Positions 48,984-61,607 of a stretch of 64,000 bases of DNA are shown one piece after another. The DNA is from Orobanche coerulescens (lineage: Eukaryota > Streptophyta > Magnoliopsida > Lamiales > Orobanchaceae), in the NCBI GenBank assembly GCA_033398695.1, contig CM065809.1, forward strand, positions 178,674,501 to 178,738,500, in the 5' to 3' direction. The notes under the pieces are model-generated. The model worked only from the letters and a program-made list of their open reading frames with translations, was not told the DNA's origin and made no database searches. The translations under genes were made by a program, and so were the position numbers. Within the stretch, counting starts at the first letter, position 1. Each line of letters starts with the position of its first letter.

Positions 48984-50265
48984 GAGAAAATTATTAAATT
49001 GGTCCCGAATGTGGGACGAATTGGCCAAAAAAACCCATCTGTTTCCGGCGGACCAAAAAACCCCACATCTCCCCCTACTTTACCAATTTAGTCCTCCGTC
49101 GCCGGCCGGAGTATTTTCCGGCCACCGGAGTTGACGTGGACGACACGTGGCAAAAAAAAATATAAAAACCTAAATAATATAAAAAATTAAAAAATCTGGA
49201 ATATTAAAAAACCTAAATTTAAAAAAAAAATTAAAAATTTAAAAAATTTAAAAAAATTTAAAAAAAATTCAAAAAACTTAAAATCTAAAAAAATTTAAAA
49301 AATATATAAAAACCTAAATAATATAAAAAATCTAAAAAAATTAATTTTTAATTTAATTAAATAATAGAACCTTATGTAATTATTTTTAATTCTGAAATAT
49401 TAATAAAAATATATTAGAATTTTTTATTTATTTTTTAATTTTATAATTCTGAAAAGATTTTTTTTTTCAAAAAAAAATCTTTTTAATTCAAAATATTAAT
49501 TTTATAATTCTGAAAAAAAAATCTTTTTAATCTTTTTAATTTCTGAAAAAAAAATTATATATTTTTTTTAATTTTATAATTCTGAAAAAAGAATCTTTTT
49601 AATTTCTGAAAAGATTTTGAAAAAGATCGTTTTGATAATTTTCTCATTTTTTTTAGAAATTAAAAAGATTCTTTTTTCAGAATGATAAAATTAAAAAAAA
49701 ATATATAATTTTTTTTTTCAGAAATTAAAAAGATTAAAAATATTTTTTTTCAGAATTATAAAATTAATCTTTTGAATTAAAAAGATTTTTTTCTGAAAAA
49801 AAAATCTTTTAATTATAAAATTAAAAATAAATAAATAAATCTAATATATTTATATTAATATTTCAGAATTAAGAATAATTACCTAAGGTTCTATTATTAA
49901 ATTAAATTAAAAATTAATTTTTTTTAGATTTTTTATATTATTTAGGTTTTTATATATTTTTTAATTTTTTTAGATTTTAAGTTTTTTCAAAAATTTTTAT
50001 AATTTTTTAAATTTTTTTAGATTTTTTAATTTTTTTAAAATTTAGGTTTTTTAATATTCCAGATTTTTTAATTTTTTTATATTATTTAGGTTTTTATATT
50101 TTTTTGCCACGTGTCGTCCACGTCAGCTCCGGTGGCCGGAAAATACTCCGGCCGGCGACGGAGGACTAAATTGGCTAAAGTAGGGGGGAGATGTGTGGTT
50201 TTTTGGTCCGCCGATTTTTTTGGCCAATTGATCCCACATACGAGACCAATTTGATATTTTTCTCA
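48984..50265. mobile_element. Foldback element: 1.28-kb near-perfect inverted repeat (MULE-like)
   Basis: Left arm from 48984 (GAGAAAATTATTAAATTGGTC) and right arm to 50265 are inverted copies nearly end to end, with the centre near 49630. TTAAATATT occurs on both sides (48975-48983 and 50266-50274), an 8-9 bp target duplication as in MULEs. The outer 180 bp are GC-rich (CCGGCCACCGGAG, CACGTGTCGTCCACGTC); the inner arms are nearly pure A/T. No ORF. A transcript would form a very long hairpin. Confidence 0.88.
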
Positions 50266-50274
50266 TTAAATATT

Positions 50275-50667
50275 CAATTAAGATTAATGTTTTAACTAAA
50301 TATTTTGCTATTAAGTCGTAATCATTTTATATAAAATAATTTGTTAAATTATTTCTACAATAAACCATAATTTATAATATATGATGAATTACTACAATAG
50401 AATATACTGTTTATCCAAAAAACAAATTTATTCTAGTTTTTATTTAAACTTAAGATTAAAAATCACAGTTATTTAATAAAAATAGCCATGACCAATTAAA
50501 ATAAAATACTGTTAAATATTGATGTTGTTATTTAATAAAAAATGAATATTTCTTATTTTCATACTTGATATTTAAAAATGAATATTACACATATTCTTTA
50601 TTAAAGAAATAAATATTTTTATTTTTTTGTTATTCTCACTATAAATTTAGATATTACACAAATAGTG
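50275..50667. other. AT-rich intergenic DNA
   Basis: No gene, terminal repeat or similarity seen. Confidence 0.5.

Positions 50668-50708
<41 letters not shown>
50668..50708. repeat. CA/TA dinucleotide microsatellite
   Basis: (CA)n followed by (TA)n, the insertion target of the Copia-like element. The TA repeat resumes at 57908-57946. Confidence 0.95.
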
Positions 50709-50709
<1 letters not shown>

Positions 50710-50943
50710 GTTTGAGGAGAAAGTAAAAAGACGGTAAATAGAGTCAATCAATTGCATTCATAACAATGATAGAGGGGCCTTTATATAGGCATTCTGATGA
50801 GAGTCGCCATACATAAGATTCCTAGATAAGGTAAGACATCTAATAGGATCCTACTACCTCTAGAAGGATCTGGAACCTTCCATCTATGTATCTACAATCA
50901 GTATTAGGTAAGACACATCACGAGAATAATAATTCCCGGAACA
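50709..50943 (-). repeat. LTR of the Copia-like element (3' LTR in its own orientation)
   Basis: TGTTTGAGGAG ... CCCGGAACA on the plus strand. On the minus strand a TATA-like CCTATATAAAGG lies mid-LTR (50770-50787). Confidence 0.9.
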
Positions 50944-50999
50944 CTCCCCCTGTGTCGAGCACTAATACAACAATGGTGCAGAAGATGTTGCCTTCGTAA

Positions 51000-51330
51000 A
51001 AACCTATTCCAAGCCAAAACAAAACCCCATGGGAAAAATAAAGGCTTGATGAGGAAAACATTACAACGCACCAACATAACATGTCATGTACACTCCTCCT
51101 GATGTATACATAACGACTCCCCCTCATGAGTACCTCAAATCATAGGAGTCGGATGCCAAGTTGCCCTCACAACTATACCAAGGAAAAACCCAGTGGGAAA
51201 AATACCTCTTGGTCTAAGTTGAACAGAAGTACAACGCATCATTGTATGGATGTTCTCATAGGTCGCCTCGTTAAAAACCTTACCAAGTGAAAACCCAATG
51301 GGAAAAACAAACCTTGGTCTAAGGACAAAA
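51000..51330 (-). repeat. Short diverged repeats next to the Copia-like 3' LTR
   Basis: Three imperfect copies of a motif containing AACCCAGTGGGAAAAA (near 51024, 51186 and 51293), about 110-160 bp apart. Confidence 0.7.
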
Positions 51331-51360
51331 AGAGCGCGACACATCCAAAGTGCAGAGTCA

Positions 51361-54300
51361 TTAAAGACTTATCCGAAAATCAAGTTTTTCTAAAGTCTTG
51401 ACCTCCATGCACTAAATCAGTCATTACTTCTTCGATTCAATAGGTATCAACGAAACTGTAAGAACTTATGAAAACTAGACACCCATAACTTTTCATTCAC
51501 ATACAGTACGTAACCTAGATCGACCTGAGCAGATCACAAAGCTCTATCGAAGTTGACTCAGCAAATTACCGGACACATCCTGTCCTACTTTGCAACAATA
51601 GTCATATGTCACTCAACATGATGGATGTGATCAAATGGTTGGTTTTCTTGGAAAGTAGACACAAACCTTTCCAATGGCACCAATTTCACCATTTTTCATC
51701 AAGTGAGCTGCCCTTTAGGTCATATGGGAGATAGACCAACACATTCTGGGCAGATTCGGGTATCAGTTTTCAAGTGTCCTTTTATCGAGATAGAGCGAGC
51801 TTCAAGCTTCTTGTCAATCACAGACATTGCGTGAGCGCATCCTAGGCCATCATCACAGTGGCTTTACCGGATTATTACGAATGAGTACATCGAGTCAAAC
51901 ATGAGTACATAATACCGTACTTTTCTCTTAAGACTGCATCATCACTTAAGTGAGTCAAGTCTTATGATGACTTCGACTAATCATTGGGAATCATATAGCC
52001 ATTACTTTATCATCTCTTAGGGAAACCGTCCCTTAGATTGCCTTAAACCGATTGATGAATGCGCATCATCAAGTGTCCCAAGATCCTTTCATTCTTAACT
52101 TTGGATTTAGCGGAATCTCTTAGTCTCACAAGAGTACATCACTATAAACCCTTAGTTTTACACGCAAAAGCTTCATATCTCTTCCAAATCAAGTATATAC
52201 TTAGTATGCGTTCCGACAATCACTTGTCGACGCGCTCCGTGGTCAGGAGCCACTTGATTTGAGTCTGATCCACCACGAGATCCTTTCATCACTTAACTTA
52301 GTTCCCCACTAAGATAAGATTTAACCACAAGCTGCACGTCAGTTTTTTGGGAAACTATCTAACTGAAAAGATAGTGGATGCTATAACATCCATTACGATA
52401 GCACAACTAAGTTTCGTGTCATCGTAGTCGATTCCAGTGCGTTCATGAGAAACCTCGCGCCATCAGGTGAGTTTAACTCCTCTCACTCGCTTTAACAAAG
52501 TATACGGATAGGTCTTATCTTTGGAGTGTCGGTACCACTTCAACAAAGGGCTATCACTTTGTTTATACTGAAATCGCATATGTTTCCATTTTAGGCCAAG
52601 GCTACAACGTTGTAGATTTTCAACGAAGTATGGTTCGACTAAACTCACATTCCACGTCCTCATGAACCGGCTTTATTCATAGAGTACTCTTTATGGATTG
52701 GCATTCATTGAGGCGTCCCCCAATGATGACTATAATCCAGAATCACATGATACGGATGAATTCATTTGATCAGATGATCAAGTTTCATGTACCAAACTCG
52801 CATACATTCTTAGCGAGAGTATTTATCGAACCAAGTGGCATCTCAATACTCTATGAGATCCACGGCCTAGTAACACCATCTACCACAATTTGTGGTGTTA
52901 CCATATCACCATTTATAGGTGACGAACGTCCATGACCGGACACAATCCTTGCAGACATGTTTGCAGCATGTATTTAATCTCGTCACTTTAGGGAACTTGG
53001 TGAGACACAGTAGGGACAAACTACGACAATTCCAAGTCGTTCTACTCGAACATGATCGTTCGCATCTCCACCTAACGACGGGAAGACTGGCTCATGAAAG
53101 TGACTTACGAGATCGTCTGCCAAGGTATATTTTTAAGCGGACTATGAGTGAAAGGGCATGTCATATTCATCATTTATAACCCGTCATAATGCGTTGTGGT
53201 GACGCACTTTGGCACATGAACATGTGGACGATAAAGGTTTTCAGTGTTAACACAATCCAGTTAACAAAATGCATATGGTTACACTTGTAACTAAGCATTT
53301 GAATGATGATAGGTATAGGTGAATATGACATGTTGACCTATGCTACATAGCCGTAGCTACTGGTCTTGAGAATTCAACAAAACCGCCACCATGCACCACC
53401 GGGATCGAACATAAAGAAACGATTGAACCGATGATAGGCCGTTGGTTTTATCAAACCTCTAATGGTTTCTTGAAGAGTTCACTCCCTTCACCAGCCCCAA
53501 ACACCTCAAAATTTTCGTGAGCATGTATAAACGGGTGTTTAGGATTCCAAAACGATCAACCTTGTGGTCAAAAACCGATCGAAATGACATCGAACTAGTC
53601 GTTAGGACGGCTGGTGGTATGTGAAAACTTCATTTAGTGGTTCACCTCCTTCCAAGTCTCCAAATGGCACCAAAATTTGTGAGAAGGTAGCATTGGATGT
53701 TAGGAAGTACTCGTTAAAATTTCACTTTAAGACTTGGTCTAAAAGTGGGTGAACCGACCTTTACAATGACTGGTCCGCAAGTTGGACAACCATAACTCAG
53801 GTTTCATCAACTTATCAATCATTGTGAAAGGAACAACATAACATATAAATGTTATCACTTGAGTACGACCATTTGTGAACACCATCATCGCACCATAAGC
53901 CACCCAGGCTAATACTTATGATCATGTATGTATAAGGACTCGGTGAAAAGAGAGGACTCAGCACCATGCTTATGCGAGTCGCTACATTATTCTCTTTAGC
54001 ATAGGAGGGTGTCGTCTCCTAATCGTGCCAAAGAATAGGCTTTAATAAATGAACATGGCTAAGAAGGATCATTGGGGGGTCTTTGGCGTCACACATGCTT
54101 ATGAAAGCAAGACGAGGATGACATAAATATCATCATCGGTCATGAGTCCTGCTCACGACTCCACCAATGTACTTTGGTGTCTTTGATCCAACTAGTTTCT
54201 TTGTTCAAAGAAAATGATGTCCATGACAATACCGTGGTATATGGATCATCAAATTGTCCAAATTCCGGACTATTAAAACCTAAATGTGTCAATGTCCCAA

Positions 54301-57300
54301 TACATCTTCTGGTTACAAAAACCGATGCAAGCCGGACCATATTGACTCATGAATATTCTTCCTTTTCACATATCCAATACAAGTGATGCATAAGATTTTA
54401 TTTCTCACAAATCACAATGAGATGCTATGAGTGATACACTTTGGCATATATATATATATATCATCGAGTCATAGCATGGTTCAATTGTTACGGAACATAT
54501 GTGACTAGAAAAGGCCATTCGGCATTCAACAACTTTGAGCATCATACCGCTCATTGATTGTGATGACCTACTCATCATAGTCACAATGGATTTATAAATA
54601 CAAATCCAAAAATATCGTGTTCCTTGAAAATAGCTTAATACGCACTCAATTTCTCTTGCAAAATTTTACAAACATGAGCATAGCGAACACTCTAACACCA
54701 TAGAGATTTTATACCAGATACGATCAAAATGATCTATCATATTGAGTGCATAACATGGCAAGGTTATATGCCTAAGGGGAAAAATTACGACACAAGCATG
54801 GGGTAACACTACCATGCACATGCTCGACCTTCTTATAAGGGTGCGTATTTTGGGCTTCCCCAAGGAAACTGTTTTTCAACTTTTGAAAGATGATAGTTTA
54901 GCGTACAATGCATGCCAGAAACTGCATCATCTATGGCAAATTCGGCCAAAAAGAGGTTGAATAACATGTGTCATAAGACCACTTACAAATTCAATATGGG
55001 AACCAAGTTGGTTGGGACAAAAGTTAGCACAATCGCTGGAAATAAAATTCCGCGCAGCTTGACCTTTGTTCACTAAAACAGAGATAACTCCCTTGTTAGG
55101 AAGGCTATGGACGAACGGTCAGATGTTATGGAAACTAGACTTCCGTATCTTTCTATCCATATATTGTGCACCACACAGATCCTTAAACTCAGATCACAGT
55201 GCATGTTTTAATTGATTGTTTAGTATTTCCCAAGTTTAGTGAGAAAACAAGGTTGAAACCATATCCAATGGCATAAGTGTTGATGCAAAAACATGGCAAT
55301 GAGAGCCATATGCGCGTTTAAGCGCAGCAGGGTGTTCGATTTCTTATCTCGACTAATGATCCTTTCGGTAACTCCAAGTTGGTAGACTTGCAGAGAAAGT
55401 AGGAATGTCGGTACAGCTAAGCCTGTTTAAAAACCACTGATTCCGTTTGAACTTTCAAAGCATAAACAAATACCAAGAAGGATGCGCCTAGTCATGATCA
55501 AAAGTGTAGACAAAATCCACCGAAGTGCATCAAACAACCAAGTATTTTAATTCTCAATTTGCAAGCATACGTCATAATAGCCATGTTATATGGATGCAAT
55601 GCGGTGCATCATAATTAAGCATTTTGAACCATGAGACATAATGAATATACCATAACCAACTCGTCTTGACCATCCAATAAGATCGACTAAACATAGTCAA
55701 ATGTATAAGGCACATGCCTTTACAAATACTCGGAGAAGTATTCGGACCTATAGTCATACGAACTATAATCGAGGTCAACGAATTCATGTATTTACCGCAA
55801 TATGCCATTGCTTTACATGTTGAAACTCATGAGAATTACTCGTACATTCTTTCATATATCATGTTGCAAGGAGACGATACATGTCTACACCCACATGCAA
55901 TATTTTATTTTAATAAGATGAAATATGGAGTTTTCCAAGTATGGGATTGGGTCAAGACCAACGTGGTGGTCGCTCAATTCAACGTGACAATTCCGTCACA
56001 AATCGATTTTAACCACGACATATCCGTCGCAATCGATGTTTGTCCCATTTGTATGTCACAAATCCGTGACTAATCATGAACGAGTCATAACTTTACCGTT
56101 ACCGACAATGTTCATTTTTTTTTCTATTGTTGGTTTAAAATCGACAAAACGGCGACATCAAATCGCACCCAAAACGTGGTGTATGCAACAACCACAAATA
56201 TCGACTTTCAACAATTATCCGTGACTCCCACAGGACCGTCACACAGTTTACTTCGACATCCGAGAGTGATACCATCTCTCATTGTTTCATCCACCGCAAA
56301 GTAGCGTGGGAGATAAAGAACCCAAATACCCAATTCCCCAAAAAAAAAAATTCCCAAAAGAGAGGAATTGAAAAACGGGAACTTTAATAAAGTCTTACGG
56401 GTACTTGGTTCCATATATGCTTTGATCCTTGAACGAGAGATTCTCTCCATATGAGCAACATATTTCTGTGGGTACTCCGTTCTATATTTACTTTGATCCT
56501 TGAACGGGATAAATATGGCTTTTTCTCCATAGCGTGCACATCATCATGAGTGACGTATTTTCCTATATACACGTAAAACATAAACATGTAAGATTCATAA
56601 GTGTACAAATCAATGAACAAATGAATCATTAATTAGGAAAAGATGGAGAGTTGAGAAACGCCCGGATAGGGCTACTGGGCTTGATAATTTGGCCAAAAAA
56701 GGACTCGAGCGCGGCGGTGCAGTAGCTCGGTATTGGATGAGGTCGGATCTCCAAATTTCCTCGTAAAAATCTGCTTCTGTTCGGCGGCAGATTCAGTAGT
56801 CAATATTACTCAGAATCCGATCTCCACCGTTTAATATACAGATATTTGTGTTGGGAAGCTGCTGCCAAAATTTCACACCGATCCGACGGTTAACGAATCG
56901 GGAAACATGATTTTGGTACGACTGCGATGTGCAGAAAATTTACGCGCGGAAATTCTCGTCTCTCGTTTTTTTTTCGATTTTGATAGGTTTTGTCTCGATT
57001 GCACTAGGTGTTCAAACATTAAATATCACGTACATAAAACTGTTTGGACAGTCTGGCGGTGCTTCGATCAGATCGGGTCGTAGCTTTAGGCAACAGTCGG
57101 CTGGACGAAAGCGATCTGAAAACGGGACTGCCAGGCGGGTCGGATCGGATCAACAATCGGGTCGGGTCAGCAACCGGGTCGAAGGCTGTGTGAACGGGCC
57201 GGAATCTGGGCGTGCAAACGGGCTGGGCCGGAATCTGGAACAGCGAGCCGAGCGAGTTGTTGTGAGTCGGAAATCGCAGATCCGGTTTGCAAATTGGAGG

Positions 57301-57648
57301 TGAGACGGAGGCACAACGTCTGGTCGCGGATGGAGGTGATCTATTCGTCCAAGTTATTCCGGACTCTGGATGCGGGCGGAGATGGCGATCTTAGTGCGGG
57401 GCATCACAGAGCAGCGACGCGGCGGTGGTTTGCGGTCGGATTTTTGGGGGCTGGGTTCGACGAGGCAGGTGACGTTGGAGTCTGATCGGGATGGAGAGGG
57501 CGACGTGCAGCTGGCGCCGGCAATTCCACAAGTCCGAACGGTCGGGCAGAGTGCAGTTGAACGGCGATCGGGATTAGAGTTTTTGATTTTTTTTCTTTCT
57601 TTTTTTTTCGGGATTTCTGAATTTCGGACGAATTTTTCCTATTCAGTT
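51361..57648 (-). other. Interior of the Copia-like element, no coding region seen
   Basis: Long stretch without any frame above about 120 codons and none with a known domain. A 70-bp imperfect direct repeat sits at 56397-56510 (TTTGATCCTTGAACG shared). The last 600 bp before the right LTR are GC-richer and leader-like. Confidence 0.6.
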
Positions 57649-57656
57649 GAGATACT

Positions 57657-57670
57657 ACGTGCTGATAACG
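57657..57670 (-). other. Candidate primer binding site of the Copia-like element
   Basis: Directly inside the right LTR the minus strand reads CGTTATCAGCACG. Its partner tRNA is not certain to me. Confidence 0.45.
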
Positions 57671-57903
57671 TGTTTGAGGAGAAAGTAAAAAGACGGTAAA
57701 TAGAGTCAATCAATTGCATTCATAACAATGATAGAGGGGCCTTTATATAGGCATTACAATGAGAGTCCTTCCATACATAGGATTCCTAGATAAGGTAAGA
57801 CATTTAATAGGATCCTACTACCTCTAGAAGGATCTGGAACCTTCCATCTATGTATCTACAATCAGTATTAGGTAAGACATATCACGGGAATAATAATTCC
57901 CGG

Positions 57904-57907
<4 letters not shown>
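57671..57907 (-). repeat. LTR of the Copia-like element (5' LTR in its own orientation)
   Basis: Almost identical to 50709-50943, with a few substitutions and a small length difference near 57755. Confidence 0.9.

Positions 57908-57946
<39 letters not shown>
57908..57946. repeat. TA microsatellite
   Basis: (TA)n continuation of the target repeat after the Copia-like element. Confidence 0.95.
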
Positions 57947-57948
<2 letters not shown>

Positions 57949-58038
57949 GTAGAGTCAAATCACAATCATTGATGGTTGAAAATCAGCGGTGAAAAATTAA
58001 TCCTAATACTATTTAGTTTCCTAAATTAACAATACTAA

Positions 58039-58421
58039 GAGCATCTCCAACCCATACAAACTCATTAGCTAAATCTAGATTGTCACTCCATATAGTTATC
58101 TCCTATACATAATTGTCTTCTCCAACCACAATCTCTTAGCAATAAAAACTTTACATAACCTCATTTGATTTTCTATATTTGTTGATATATAAATATCCAC
58201 CTCATCTCCCTCCAACTTTATATTAATACTTTAAACTTATTGTATGTCTAGCCCATCTTCCTCCAATAATTATAATAGTAAGATATTGTTTCTTAAATAT
58301 AGTTAACAACTATAGCTAATAGCATTGGAGTAAAATCACTTTTTCAACATCTATAATATAGCTAACGATTATTATACATTATTTTAACTAATCAATTTAA
58401 TTAATACCATTGGAGATGCTC
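58039..58421. mobile_element. Tourist-type MITE (PIF/Harbinger)
   Basis: 383 bp, inverted ends GAGCATCTCCAA / TTGGAGATGCTC, target duplication TAA on both sides (58036-58038 and 58422-58424). AT-rich, non-coding. Confidence 0.85.
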
Positions 58422-58634
58422 TAAGAGCGTAAATTTACTTTCCTGAATTAATATATTAAGAATTAATCTCTAACATTCATTATTGTTCTATCAACAGTTT
58501 TGAACATAAGTTTTTTTTTTCTTGATGGCGGGGGAACTCGGAACCGCTACTCTTCGAGTGCACAGTGGATAAACTCTCGGAATGGACGTAGAGAGAGAGC
58601 GCGAGAGAGAGAGCTTTGTCCTCTCGTGAAAGAA

Positions 58635-59584
58635 TCTATTATATATAAAACTTATCCCCCTTAATTTAATATGCAAGGGGGATAAAAAAATGTTAAAAAA
58701 GAAATTCAATGTTACAATTAACTATGGACGTATGAAGTACAATTTGAAAAACTAATGAGTAAGATTTTTTTTCCCTCCTCAACGATTACAGTTACTTGAT
58801 TCATATATGAAACAAAAAAAAAATCCTATTTTAGTAAGTTTTATATATAATCCCCCTTAATTTAATGTGCAAGGGGGATCAAAAAAATGTTAAAAAAGAA
58901 ATTCAATATTACAATTAACTATGGACGTATGAAGTACAATTTGAAAAATTAATGAGTAAGAATTTTTTTTCCCTCTTCAACGATTACAGTTACTTGATTC
59001 ATATATGAAACAAAAAAAATCTTATTTTAGTAAAACAAGACTGGAAAATCGTTTTTCACAGCTTCGATTTTTAATTTTAAATTCAGCTTTGGATAGTGCA
59101 AAACCATCCCCGACGAACCGTTGCCATATATATAAAGCTTATGCCTCTTAATTTAATGTGCAAGGGGGTAAAAAAATGTTAAAAAAGAAATTAAATAAAC
59201 CAGAAGCCAAGAATCGGGAACTGAGCAGCAACGCGTGGATCAAAGCGGTGGAGTGGAATCTGAAAGGAAAAGAAATTCACAATAGTGGTTCACTTTTCTT
59301 TTATTTCGGTAATAAAAGAAAAGTTTCACTTTTCCTCTCTCTCCCTCCCCCCCCCCCTCTCTCTCTCTCTCATTTTTCAATATTCTAGGTTTAAAATTTT
59401 CCACTTTTTTATATCCGTTGGACGAAAAGCTGCGAGCTTGAGGCAATGTGGGAGCAGGAAAGACGACTTCGTTTCAAACATGAAAATCCCATACGACGAC
59501 GTTTCAGGATTTACATACAGCTAATACCAACATCTATCTATTATATATAAAGCTTATCCCCCTTAATTTAACGTGCAAGGGGGG
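58635..59584. repeat. Hairpin-bearing repeats, four copies
   Basis: A module with TATATATAAA, CCCCCTTAATTTAA and AAGGGGG (7-bp stem) occurs at 58640-58681, 58845-58877, 59127-59167 and 59540-59584. The first two belong to a tandem duplication with a period of about 196 bp (58656-58851 and 58852-59037). TCTATTATATATAAA at copies 1 and 4 resembles Helitron 5' ends, but no CTRR end is identified. CT microsatellite at 59335-59371. Confidence 0.65.
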
Positions 59585-59839
59585 TTGTGCACAAAAATTA
59601 GTACTGTACAACTAATGCATTGCACACCAAAAATAATTTCATTTTTTATAAACTCACGAATTTACATCTACATATTAAACTCCAAGGAATACAAACAATC
59701 GTGTTAAAAACGAAATCATATCGTAGTTTCAAGATTGCATAAAATTGTAGAATGTTAAAACAAAAGATGTCAGTATTTAAAGATTACATGTGAAGAGACT
59801 CTTTTAAATGTAACGTCTTAGAAAAAGTCCTTTTACATG
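59585..59839. other. Unassigned AT-rich stretch
   Basis: Nothing recognised between the last hairpin repeat and the LTR fragment. Confidence 0.4.
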
Positions 59840-60913
59840 TGTAACACCCCCAGATCCGACCGTGAATATTACAGCGCCGTGGGCCCCGAGATGGAACCCA
59901 CAAGGCTGAAGGAAATTTTCGAAAACATTTACAAACGCCCAAGAGGCTAACGACGGTATTATCTATTAAAAACATTCGAAGATTTATAAAACTCGTTTAT
60001 CAAACCGTCGTAAAAACTCATTTGAAACCACAAGGCCCAAAATGTCAAAACTCAACAGTTTAAAAACATACGTTAAGCTATCGCTTACACGTACCGACAG
60101 AACAATTTTAGAAAACGATTTCCCAAAGTAACCTAAGTTACCAGATACCAATAGGTCATTTTAAAAATACTCACGCAGCGGATAAAGACAAACAATTAAA
60201 ATACTCTAGCAGCGGAAATACAAAACCTGTTCAGGGAACTCAATACACAAATACATGCCCTAGCCAGTATCCTCCGGGAAGTTCATCTCTCCACGACCGC
60301 TACAAGCTTGATAATCCAAGAACCTAAAAAGAAAGCCCACGACGGGGTCAGCCATAATATCCAACAATGATAACCATCACATCTCGTCAATAATTACATA
60401 TCAATGGAAATACTAAGTAAGAATACGACCAATGTAATCTTACCGTCGTAACTTTACGAGAATCCACGATTCGTATCCTTAACAACACATTAAGATAATA
60501 CCGAAATATCTGTACGGTATCTCAATAATACTCAAGGTTCTCAAAACATTATTATAACTCGGGATACGGAAATTTTACCAACTCTGGCCAATTCAATCCA
60601 TCGGATAACGTCGACATTTCCAATACGATAATCGATTGCCAATCAAAGACAAGTATCAAGGAAATACAGAACATACCTCAAGATACAAAATACCATTACC
60701 ATCACGCCAGTCTAATCCGAGATCAGATCAACACAACATACGGACATGGTCCTAACACAAGACCTACAAATGCATACTCATATGACAACGTCAATATGAT
60801 CACAACAATAACGACAATGTATACTTATGGCAACCCATAATATACATATGCACAATAACAACAACATATTGTAATCCAACGATCCAGCGCACACAGCTAT
60901 AGATTCCCATGAT
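59840..60913 (-). repeat. Minus-strand Tekay-type LTR fragment (R-U5 end)
   Basis: On the minus strand it ends CTGGGGGTGTTACA at 59840 and includes GGCGCTGTAATATTC near the end, as in other LTRs here. A putative GT-AG intron runs from AG|GTATGTT (60676) to CTTTTTAG (60324), with a CTGACCCC motif upstream of the acceptor. Its U3 is missing where the plus-strand LTR starts at 60914. Confidence 0.75.
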
Positions 60914-61445
60914 TGTAATATCCGTAATTTTTCCATTTTTAGCAGTTTCCATTTTTGGTGTATGTCTATTTTTATCGACTCGCTTGTAACCGTTTCGACA
61001 TTTTGAATCTATTTTGTTCTTGGAGTTTTTCCATTTGGATGAGTTTTGATGATGTTTTCACGTAATTTCGTTTTATGGCATGTTTTGCCGTATGAACGTT
61101 CGATTCTTGTAAAACTCATTTGTTTTCGTTGTTTCTTGGTTTGTACAAGTTCGTATAGTTGAGTTGGTCATGTGGAGACTTTCGGTTTGTAAATCCGACG
61201 TCGTTTCGTGATTTTCGGGCACTTGGGCCATTTTTGTAATTTCCTAATAGTTTAGGGAATCTTAGTTTCGTTGTCGCATTACGGACCCTCCGGTGGTCGG
61301 AATTGTATTTTCTTTCAGCGCTTAGCTCCGTCGTCTTGTATGATTCGCGCCTATGTTCCTGGATTCTGGTCTCGTCGTACGTTCGTGTGTTATATCCTCG
61401 CAGCTCATCGCCGATGTGACATCGCAGGCTTTGAATCTGCTGTGT

Positions 61446-61607
61446 AGGTAGCGCACGCTACCCCTGTTCCCTTGCGTGCGCTACCGATGTGCAGTTAGCG
61501 TACGCTAACGCCCCATTGTTAGCGTACGCTAACGAAGGGTGGCACTAGCCACTGGACCTATCACGGCCCCGTTAGCGCGCGCTATATATGACGATTAGCG
61601 TGCGCTA
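61446..61607 (+). repeat. Palindrome cluster of the right-end Tekay LTR
   Basis: Six copies in 160 bp: TAGCGCACGCTA, TTGCGTGCGCTA, two TTAGCGTACGCTAA, TTAGCGCGCGCTA and TTAGCGTGCGCTAA. Confidence 0.9.

Larger units (their letters stand above)
50709..57907 (-). mobile_element. Non-coding Copia-like LTR element, minus strand
   Basis: LTRs of 235 and 237 bp (50709-50943 and 57671-57907), TSD ATATA within a TA repeat. Minus orientation follows from a purine tract (ACAGGGGGAG on the minus strand) next to the left LTR and a primer-site-like TTATCAGCACG next to the right LTR. The 6.7-kb interior has no recognisable gag, INT or RT on either strand. Near the left LTR, repeated AACCCAGTGGGAAAAA and CGTTAAAAACCTTACC motifs (51025-51320) resemble the 3' noncoding repeats of plant Ale-type Copia elements. 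Superfamily assignment is an inference. Confidence 0.75.

Noticed and set aside
55714..56073. 119-codon frame on the plus strand inside the Copia-like element
   Set aside because: Opposite to the element's orientation, with no motif of gag, INT, RT or any family I recognise.
56929..57709. GC-rich frames on both strands near the right LTR of the Copia-like element
   Set aside because: This is leader-like sequence next to the primer site; the frames overlap each other and look compositional.
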